Below are positions 54,828 through 64,000 of a DNA stretch of 64,000 bases, in pieces (position 1 is the first letter of the stretch; each line of letters starts with the position of its first letter). Origin of the DNA: Pontederia crassipes (taxonomy: Eukaryota > Streptophyta > Magnoliopsida > Commelinales > Pontederiaceae); assembly GCA_030549335.1 (NCBI GenBank), contig CM060189.1, positions 49,260,917 to 49,324,916 of the forward strand, written 5' to 3'. A model generated the notes under the pieces. It saw nothing but the letters and a program-made list of their open reading frames with translations. It was not told the origin of the DNA and ran no database searches. Both the position numbers and the translations under genes were made by a program.

Positions 54828-55945
54828 CTTTCAGCTATCAAATCCTCCTCACACAGATAGTGCTTTCTATTTCCCCACACCAAATATATTAGTGGCATTC
54901 ATGTCCCAGAATACAAATGCATGCATTTTCCTATGCATTATAAGGTCTGCTTAACTTCTGGCCCCAGAATCTATCACATGGAATTCGGGAAACAAAATCA
55001 ATTTCCTTCCAGACCTGCAAGGAAGTCCCATCTTCCATCAGACTCCCAGCTAAGTGATAGACAACATTTGCATCAGACTGATGAATTCAAAGAGCTGTCC
55101 ACGTAGTATATGACTTCAAATTTGCCATAGTGAGCACATTATAATTTTTAAAGAAAACCTAATTTTCTTTTGCATTCTCTCTATAAGAGTAAAAGATAGG
55201 GAAGCAAAATAAAAGTAACACTAATACGGTTGTGGCTTGCCTGGCATAACTGAGAACGAAACCACCTTAATACGAAGAAAAACATGCTTTCAATTGCCAA
55301 CCGGACCAGGATGATCGGAAAAAAGGAAAAGACGGAAAATTGCATCAAATTGCGCTGCGAAAACAACCCAATCCAGCAAGACAATCACAAGAAAACTCAT
55401 CATTCCTCATCCAAACGCCCGCGATCTCTATCCCAGCTCGACCAGCCCGCTTAGGGTTTCTCCCCCACCCTTGGCGCGAGTGGCAAAAGGTGGCTCCTTT
55501 CCTCGATCACGAGCGCCTCCGATGCGAATTCGAGCCCGCAAATAGCAGCATTGGGGCAGTTTCCGTCGGAATCGGAGAGATCCCACGAACCAAAGAACAA
55601 GAGAAGAAAGGAAAAGAAAGAAAAAAGGAAAAACCTTAACTTTGCACCGAATTGGGTGGTGGGAGTTGGATTTGAAGTGGTTTACCGGGGACCGGAGACG
55701 GTAAGCGATCTCCCGTTAGGGTTCCACTTTCTTCTTAGAAATCCACCTCACTCTCGCTTGGATTAATTCTTCTCCGCTCTCTTCTCTCTCTTTTTCTTTT
55801 TTTCTCTTTGCCTCTTAATTCCCTCTCAAGCAAGCTTTCGCTGTCTTCCTCGGTCTCAGTCCTCACAGCTACGACTCACACACACCATGTCAAATTATTA
55901 TTTTTATGTAACCAAAACCCTCTCTCTCTCTCTCTCTCTCTCTCA
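54828..55945 (-). promoter_or_regulatory. Leader and promoter region of the BPP-like gene
   Basis: GC content rises between 55390 and 55760, with AAACCCTAA telo-box-like sites on the minus strand near 55450 and a related AACCCTAAC near 55720. A long CT-rich run (55769-55860) and (CT)n at 55920-55944 lie upstream. I expect the transcription start within 55500-55850, with an intron in the leader, but I could not fix the splice sites. Confidence 0.4.
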
Positions 55946-56797
55946 TTGTATTTCATTTGATTTGGATAAAGGTTGAATTAATAACTCACTAGTCTTTTCA
56001 ATGTAGCTGCCAAATCTAATCACAGTCATAAAAAATTTTGTTACATGAAAAATATTTCTATATTGCCCATCCGTTAATGACAAATCAAATAACGTTCTTT
56101 TGTATTTTTATGATTATTTCATGATTATATATTTAACTACCAAGTACTTTTATCGATGGAAAATTATCTTAAAACTTATATACCAAACTAAATCAAGTCA
56201 TTCTCCTTTCTGTTTCCCTTTTAAACCTATCTGTTTAAAGAAAAATAAATAATAAATTGTGTTTGTTGAGAAGCTTATTGTGAGGATAAAATATTCTTTT
56301 TCAGGTGTTTTTTAGCTGTAAAATACGTTTACATTATGGCTAGAGTGCATATACTTCTATGCATTTTTTTCAAAACAAATTATATCAAAAAAATGTGCTC
56401 ATGGAAAAGTGTTACCGTTTTTTTAATAATAATCACGTTAAAAAGACAACAATATATATGTACAGAACCGAGTAGAACACTAATCTTATCTATTAGAATA
56501 ATAAAATTATTGTATATTACTTTAAAGTATATGTTAAAAAGAAATTTATATATGTAGAACGTTTTAATATAGAACGACTGTATAACACTAATTTTATTCA
56601 TTAAATTAATAAAATAATTATATATTAATTGAAATTATGTGTTAAATAATAAATTGGATTAAGATCAACTATATATATTTTCCTCCGTCTATCCAAAGAG
56701 TGATATTGTCATACATAAAAAAAAAGGTGTGAAAATATATTTGTTATGATTGTCACACATCATTTTCTCACTTCCAACCGGATACCTTTTCGAGTTC
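55946..56797. other. AT-rich intergenic DNA, nothing identified
   Basis: Short complementary open frames around 56340-56600 are AT-driven and occur on both strands. They match nothing. Confidence 0.4.
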
Positions 56798-56800
56798 TTA

Positions 56801-57340
56801 GGAGTCGTTTATTACATTATTTAATTAACCGATAATTAAGATCATCACTTAAATAGATTATCATTGTTTAAATTATCGATAATATCATATTGATAATATA
56901 AAGCATGATTAAAATATCTAGAGAGTAAATTACTAAAATACTCTTAAAATTTATTTTACACTTTCATTATATAGTATCCGAAATAAATAAAGCAAAAAAA
57001 TAGAAAAATGAATATAGATTAAATTAGATGAGTAAAAATAAGAGTTATTCATAAAAGATCCAAATAATAAAAAGGATGGAGTTAAATGATGTTTATTTAA
57101 TAATAAAATATTGAAATTAAAAAATTTATGAAATGTATATTTTTGTCAAAATGCATGTCAAGCAAAAGGCACCTCCCCTATCTACTATCTAAATTATCAG
57201 TGGGGTGATAATTAAGATTATTAAAGTAATTAAAATTATTGGTAATCAGTGATAGCCAAACAAGATAATATAGTAGGCCCTGAGAATTTTAAATAAAATA
57301 ACCGATAATCTATCTGGATTACCTCATATCAAACGGCCCC
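56801..57340. mobile_element. Tourist-like (PIF/Harbinger) MITE, about 540 bp
   Basis: The ends are GGAGTCGTTT and, in complement, GGGGCCGTTTGATATGAGGT. Internal complementarity continues (AACCGATAATTAAGAT and CCGATAATCTATCTGG). The flanking trinucleotide is TTA on both sides (56798-56800 and 57341-57343), the PIF/Harbinger target duplication. It has no coding capacity. Confidence 0.6.
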
Positions 57341-57343
57341 TTA

Positions 57344-60300
57344 GTTCATACATCAAAACGTTCCATTTTTTTTCTTTACAAACAAACTCACATAATTAAT
57401 TTTTTAGTCAATTCTATTAAATTTGAATAGAATTGAATTTGATAAAAGTATGATTAAAAATAATTAGTCAAATTTAAATTTAATTAAATCAAAAAATTTA
57501 TAAGAGGATGATTAATGATGGATAATCATGAATTAGCTAAAGGGAGACTGAAAATTCTTAACAACAAAATTGAATTTCTATACCATGAGTCATTCTTCTC
57601 TCGTTGTATAAGAGATTGCACGTGAATCTAGATAGTTTAGAGAACAACCAATGGGGCATTTCACAAACTTTACATAAGAGATTGTAATCCACTGACGCGA
57701 GTTTTGGAATGTCACCAAAAAGGAATCGCTAGCCAAAATGCGGCGTTTGTGCAACCAACAAGCAACAGAACTCATAGTTACTTTTTAGTCAACTTATGAT
57801 ACATAGGAGAATTCTTATATCGATGATTTTTTGTAGTATATACTCTCAGGATTCATCCTATAGTTGAAGTTTAATGTGGATTAATTGTTAATAGAATTGC
57901 ATAGATTATAGCATAAAAAATTGGGCCAAAAGTCACGTTGAAAATGTGTCTTCCTGACGACGACAAAATTCAACCCGAGTTTTGCACAATTCGCACTAGG
58001 TTCCCATGAACCCGATGCAAATAGGAGTAGACAAGGCCAAGTTATTGTAGGACCTAGCTCGGGTTATAATCAGCGCGGCTCGAGTTCAGACACTGAAATA
58101 GGAAAAATTGAATTGATGAGTCGGCCTGAATTGATATTAGCATGGGCCGGGGTCTAAGGGTTTTAAAAAAATTTAAGCAATTAATTATGGTTAATTATGT
58201 TATTAAATAGTATTTGATTATTTTTTAACATAACTTTGATATGTATTGATCATGATATTAGATGGATTGTTATATTGCTCGATGCTAATCAACAATTGAG
58301 AATTGATATATGATGGCTGAAAATAATTAATTAGCCTATTGTTTAATTGATAATTGATATATTGATTGTTGATATTGATTATGCATCGTCCAATTGACGA
58401 TATGAAAATTTGTTTACTATCAAATTATTAAATTGATAAATGAGACCTTTTGTGGTAAATTGAGGTATATATAGTCGATGAAAATTCTTATGATCGATGA
58501 AGGTCGTTATGATCGATAGACATGATCGATGGAGGCTCATGGAGTCGATTATTAATGTATAATATTTAATAGAGGTTTTTGTGGTTGATGAAGATCCTTA
58601 GTGATCGATAGATGTCTTTATAGTCGATGGAGATCCTTTGTGATTGATTGAATCCCTTTGAGTCAAACCATTATGATCGATGGATATTATTGTAATTGAC
58701 TACGCCCGAAAGGATTGATAGATAAAATAATAATTGTATAGTAACGTTCATGGTTGATTGTTAATTGAATTGCGTTCTAGTATCTAATGGACAATTAATT
58801 GTGTAGTGATTGATGGATAATCGAATTGATAATTATTAATTGTGACATTCACTATCCTGTAGTCAACTAATAATTGATTTAAGATAATTGAATAATCGAT
58901 TGAATGAATATTAGTCATTAGTAATTGATGATATGGATAATCATTTTGATTGATCAAATTATTTATAGTTTTTTATTAATTGCTAATTGTATGATTGATC
59001 ATGAGTTGTTATAGCTAATTGTTTGTATATTTTATATAGTATTGATATTGATACATTATTATATTATTTATTTTTATGGGTGATCCGTCGGAGTTGTCTC
59101 ATTCGGTCTTACTTCTCTACTTAGATTCGTGCAGGATGAGATGATAACGGTTCATGCACTATGAAATGATGATGATGGTGCGACAATTTATGGCTCCTCC
59201 GACATATGACATGCACATAGGTATATGATCTTTATTGTATAGCTGTAGCTTCTAATCCATAGGTCATTGCATAGATTTTAAATTGCTTCTGGTATTTTAA
59301 ACAAATATTATAAACAATATGTTGACTAATTAAAATGAAGAACAAATTTAGGTCTCCGTTAAATTAGCATTATGGACATATGAAATTTCGAGGTGTTACA
59401 ATACTCAATTTTGCATGTGGGACGCTACATCAAGCATTTCATAATTTCATTGATAAAAATGTCCACTTCTTATTGCTTATTTTTTGAAGTCATAATGAAA
59501 ATTATCATTTTTGTTTTGTCAACTATACTATAAAAAATATAATATTGTACGAAATCCTATGCCAATAATAAAAAGACATTGGCAATACAGATGTTAATTT
59601 TGTTTATACGCTATGCTTCAGTAAAATGCTATAAAAAATATTGTGTATTTTTTCATTTCTTTTTATTGATACGCATGTTAATTTTATTTACATAATATAA
59701 TAAAAACACTTATGTCCTACAAAGGAAAAAAAGAGTGGAAATTTATTTTTCTTTATTTTTGGGTCGCATAATAGAGGGATTGAGCCAATTTATTCTTAAG
59801 AGGGCCGGCAATCAAAACAGTGATTCTTTATGATAGAATAATTTTAGAGATTATTTGAATAAAAAATATGTATTATAAATATAAAAATAATTTTTATCAC
59901 AAAATAAAAGTTTAAATTATTTTTTTATTATTTTTAAAATAAATATATTATTTAAATATAAAAACCATTTTTAAAATAAATTATATTTAATAAAATAATA
60001 TTTTTAAAATAGAATAATAAGTAATAAATAATATTATATTAATAAATTTTAAATAAGAAAGTTAAAAAAAGAAACTCGTAAAAGAGAAAAAAATAGTTTG
60101 TAACACAGAAGAAAAATGACAAATATGAAAAAAGATGAAAAAAACGAAACATTGAGGCATTTGGCAGAATAGGTGTGGAAGGAGGACCTAATTTTATGAT
60201 TTCCAGAAGCCCCACCTAACTTTTGTCTTATATATAGTACTATATATTATTATATATAATATATGATAAGCCCTCCTAATTTTATAAATTTGACATAATT

Positions 60301-60980
60301 AAGCCCCCTATTTTTTTAAAACATTATATACGACAATATATCTATTATATTGATATAAGATATATGGTAAGTCCCCTCCCTTAATTTTGTGAACTTAACA
60401 TATAAATATGTGTTATTATATTAATGAGATAATATATGTGTATATTTAAAAAAGATTTATAACATAATATGTGTATTTATGAAAATATAATATATGTACT
60501 AATAATTTTGTCTCATTTATATAAAAAATTAAGTTAAAGAGTTAAGTCATAAAAAGATAGTTACATATATATGTCTTCCTTTAACATTAAACGCAGAAAA
60601 AATGCATGATAAATAATGAAACAAATATTTTAATCTAAATAAAATAATAGTTATAATTATAAGTTATTTTTTCATATATGTTTTTCATATATGTTTTGCA
60701 TATTTTTTATTTTCTTCATTGAGTTCAAAATATAATATAATATATAGACATACAATATGCATTTTATTTTTTTACCCTCCCTACCTTTAGTTTTTAGCCC
60801 CTCTAACTTTTCATCATGACTGGACCTTTGGATTGCATGGGGCTTCTGATGTCTATATTATTAATCCCAGACTAATTCAGAATTGAAAAAATTGAGAAAA
60901 ATATGCATTTTATTTTTTTACCTTGTCTACTTTTGCTTTTCGGCCCCTCTAACTTTTCATCTTGACTTCATCGTTGGACT
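57344..60980. other. AT-rich intergenic region with a possible solo LTR remnant
   Basis: From about 58460 to 58700 there are many degenerate GATCGATGGA/AGTCGATGGAG units. A stretch from 59080 to 59400 (GTCGGAGTTGTCTCATTCGG to TTTCGAGGTGTTACA) has the look of the end of a Ty3-type LTR, ending in GGTGTTACA. No matching LTR start or partner was found. The rest is AT-rich without genes. Confidence 0.35.
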
Positions 60981-60988
60981 TACATGAG

Positions 60989-61923
60989 CAGCGGCGGAGC
61001 CACGTGGATGCTAGTGAGTGCACATACACTCACTAGAGAGATATATAATTTGTTCAATTATACGTCTTTGTCTCAGCAGATGAGTGTGTGCGTTCAGGGT
61101 CGATGCTCAAATCCTTAAATAGACTGATCATGCAATTTTTTTTTCTTGTATTTGATTTTATAATTCAGTCGACTAATAAGGTAGTTTTTTTTCTTGCATT
61201 TGATTTTATAATAAATGCCAAGCATATTAGATTAATTAAATATTATTTCTCTCTTAAATTATATATTTCTCCTTATTATACTTTTTATAGAGTATTATAA
61301 TATTGCATAATAAAATAAAATAATGCATTCCATATTTTTTATCTTAATTATTTTAGATTATATAATTTAAACTAAAAAGTATCATTAGGATAATATATTC
61401 CATGATCCAATTAATTGAATATGTTAACACATCGTTCTTCTTACTTTTCATTTGATAATAAATTTTATATAATTTATTTTTATTATCATCATAAATATAT
61501 GGAGCACATTCTACCAATTATCATGAAAAATATACTTCTCTTTTAAATTATACAGTTCTCCTTATTATATTTTTTATATAATATTATTATATTACATAAA
61601 AAATAGAATAATATATTTAATAATTGTATTTATTCCCAATTAAAAAACTTAAATTGTATAATCACGTGATAAATGTGATTTATTTGTGTTAATTATATTA
61701 TTAATAATTTTATGATCATGTACTTCATTTATGCTTAAAATGTGTATATTTATTATACATATATATTTTTTAATTTAAATATAAAGTCGATATAATTTTG
61801 GTAACTAAAATTAATACTTTTATACATTATAATGGAAAATTTTACCATTTATGTCAATAATAATTTAAAAATTGTTAGAATCATATGTGAACCCTCTACA
61901 AATTTACTCTAGCTCCGCCACTG
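60989..61923. mobile_element. hAT non-autonomous element, 935 bp
   Basis: Terminal inverted repeats CAGCGGCGGAGCCACGTGG at the left and, in complement, CAGTGGCGGAGCTAGAG at the right. A perfect 8-bp duplication tacatgag flanks it (60981-60988 and 61924-61931). CAGNGGCGGA termini with 8-bp duplications are typical of a widespread plant hAT group. The interior is AT-rich with no transposase. Confidence 0.85.
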
Positions 61924-62199
61924 TACATGAGGTTTTAGACTATTAATCATGACTAATTCAGAATTAGAAAAATTGAGCAAAAATAATTTATTCCTTAACA
62001 AACATGATAACTTCAAGAATTGATCATGGAATTACTACTAATTAGCTGCGCCAACAAGTTTTTTTTCTTTTCAAATCCTCTTCTATCATGGTTAGTAGTA
62101 GAGAGGAATGTGTTTCTACTAGCTTTCTTTTATCATTTCGTTGTAGCAAATATGATGTTCATCTTAAATATAGTGAAAGTTCATGTTTATGAAATCTTA

Positions 62200-62637
62200 G
62201 GGACTGTTTGGTTGTGGGATAAACATGATAATATGTTGATATTTTTAGAATATAACCAAACATATCGTAGAATAGGATTATATCAATCAAACTCGAAAAA
62301 TGCAAAGTCATCTTGAAAAGAGAGAAATCGTCGTTTTTAACCTCATAAGAAGAATATACCTATCCTTCTATTCTTCTAAAACAGAAGAATACAGATATTA
62401 TCAACTTTTTCAAATTTTTCAATCATATTTTAGTTTTTAAAAATTCATATTTTTTGTTATTACAATATTAAACACTAGCTATGCATAAAATATTTCAAAT
62501 ATTTCAAATATTATATTTTTTATTTTTATTCTCTTCGAACCAAATGGTGCATAAAATTATAACATATTGACTTTTTTCATAATACGATATTATATTATTT
62601 TATTACTTTCAATTTTATCCCGCAACCAAAGAACCCT
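62200..62637. mobile_element. Tourist-like MITE, 438 bp
   Basis: GGGACTGTTTGGTTGTGGGA at the left and, in complement, AGGGTTCTTTGGTTGCGGGA at the right, both continuing TAAA. TTA flanks both ends (62197-62199 and 62638-62640). The interior is AT-rich. Confidence 0.65.
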
Positions 62638-62640
62638 TTA

Positions 62641-64000
62641 GATACTTTATTATTGTTTTTTTTCTCATGATTAGTATATATATATATACATAGAGAGAGA
62701 GAGAGAGAGAGAGTTTTATAAAGATTTGATTAAACAAACAACAAATGCATGAAAAGAAAGATGTCAATTTGGAGTCCTCGCATAAAAGAATAAGAAAAGG
62801 AAATTAATAATTAACTACATTATTTCATAATGAATAATTTGATTATATTATGATCATCAAGAACATATCAGTAATGCCTAATTAATTTGAATTAAAAGTA
62901 AAGAGCATAACTATATTCTTTTGGTTGAATTATTAATTTTAAGGATCAGACTCAATAGTAACACACTGAAAAATCCATAACATTTAAAATTTATACTTAT
63001 TGTTGACGTTGGATTATCGGACGTCCGAAAACCGGAATAGACATCTCTCGTCGCAACGAATCGACAGCTCAACCGACGCATGACCAGAAAAGCAAAATAA
63101 TTTCGGACGTCCGGAAGTGCAATGGATAGACCATTCAAATAAGCTATTGAGATGATTTCTCCACCATTACTCCATAATTATGGAGGGAGATTTGCTAATT
63201 CCTCCACCATGAATATACACCTTTCAAATGAACGAAACCCCACAATAATGGCCATAAAACCCAATTATGTCTTCCTTCTTTCTTCTTGATTTCTCTCTCT
63301 CTCATTTATCTTTCCCATTTCGTCCGTTCTTGATCTTGCTCCATTGCGACCCACTGAGGCGCTAGAGACACAGGAGGGAGACGAGAGCGCGTCTAGAACA
63401 GTAGCGGTGGAGAATGATCGAAGGAATCGACACATAAGGTGTGTTATTCGAGATATTGGTCGGAGATTTTTCAGAAGTATTATGCATGTTTTAAGGAGTA
63501 TCTTGTGGCTAGAAATTATGCTAGAACGAGTAATTCATGCTATAAGTCTCAGTTTCATCATTATGACTTACCTGCTCGAAAACAAGTTTTGCAAAATGAT
63601 ATTACGAATGAAATTGAGTGGCTTATGTGTGATGATGATTCTGTGATAGAGATTTATTCTTATATAGAAATAGATATATTGTAGCATGCATCATGAGAAG
63701 ATCCTTGTTTTATAGTTTGATCAATTTAAAAAGAATGTCAACGATGTTAAATATGGATGGATGAAATAAGAACTTTGACTTACAAGTTAATTAAGGGGCT
63801 GAGCAATGGTCAGTTCGGTTAACTAACGGTCGGTTCAGTTAATTAACCAAATTTATATTAAAAATATTATCTATTATCTAGACTGAAATTTTTGGCTCGG
63901 TTCGATTAATTTTATGATTTATTCGAAAATGACTATATAATTTGATTTTTTTCATTCCACCAGTGCACAAACATATAGCATAAGAAATTAAGGTTTCTTT
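62641..64000. other. Intergenic DNA to the window edge
   Basis: (GA)n is at 62691-62713. Around 63340-63685 an open region with an exon-like stretch (RYWSEIFQKYYACFKEYLVA, then YDLPARKQVLQNDITNEIEW) follows a CT-rich leader-like sequence; I do not recognise the protein and no start or splice context is convincing. From 63795 (GGGCTGAGCAATGGTCAGTT) a sequence rich in GGTTCGGTTAA motifs begins and runs off the edge; it resembles the end of a common plant non-autonomous transposon. Confidence 0.35.

Noticed and set aside
63344-63684. Overlapping open frames near the right edge
   Set aside because: There is an exon-like look in one frame, but no start, splice or family support. Noted only in the intergenic entry.
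1-64000. CRISPR arrays, operons, ribosome binding sites, prophage
   Set aside because: The spliced genes and plant retroelements show this is eukaryotic nuclear DNA. No spacer-repeat arrays were seen.

Overview
The window is plant nuclear DNA, most likely from a monocot. Exons are spliced with GT-AG introns, the intergenic DNA is very AT-rich, and two genes (an NPF transporter at the left edge and a single-exon gene at 39-40 kb) have the G/C-rich third positions typical of many monocot genes. I cannot name the species.

Layout. 0-0.8 kb: 3' end of an NPF7-type (NRT1/PTR family) transporter. 1-5.8 kb: AT-rich intergenic DNA with a hAT-like non-autonomous element. 5.85-6.6 kb (-): TLC-domain membrane protein. 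8.8-23.1 kb (-): U1 snRNP protein C gene, stretched over 14 kb because its introns hold transposons, a plastid 23S rRNA fragment, an RTE-type LINE and the stranded last exon of a ketopantoate hydroxymethyltransferase gene. 24.0-28.2 kb (+): thymidylate kinase, arranged head-to-head with U1-C across less than 1 kb. 29.8-37.8 kb: decayed LTR retrotransposons with long LTRs and a broken gag. 39.0-40.1 kb (-): GC-rich plant-specific nuclear-type protein, with four G-boxes upstream. 40.6-46 kb: AT-rich DNA with small MITEs. 46.0-54.8 kb (-): a 1187-residue Ser/Pro-rich BPP/At1g27850-like protein in six exons, ending in a CaaX-type motif. 55-64 kb: AT-rich intergenic DNA with two Tourist-like MITEs and one hAT element.

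The most unusual content is one family of retroinsertions, at least ten in the window, that all end in the same GGGATAAGGC-TTTG-(TTG)n tail as the RTE LINE at 11.3-13.3 kb. Most have target-site duplications (TSDs) that can be read directly. They range from tail-only inserts of about 29 bp, through 176-206 bp elements that fuse a fixed 5' module to the LINE 3' end, to chimeric inserts (0.27 and 0.93 kb) whose 5' parts look like exon-plus-intron pieces of host genes. The data suggest that the LINE machinery recognises a very short 3' tail and mobilises whatever RNA carries it.

The intact genes are unrelated housekeeping functions: spliceosome, nucleotide synthesis, membrane and transport. Nothing suggests a cluster or operon. 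All coordinates and splice sites were read by eye; no alignment or search was run.
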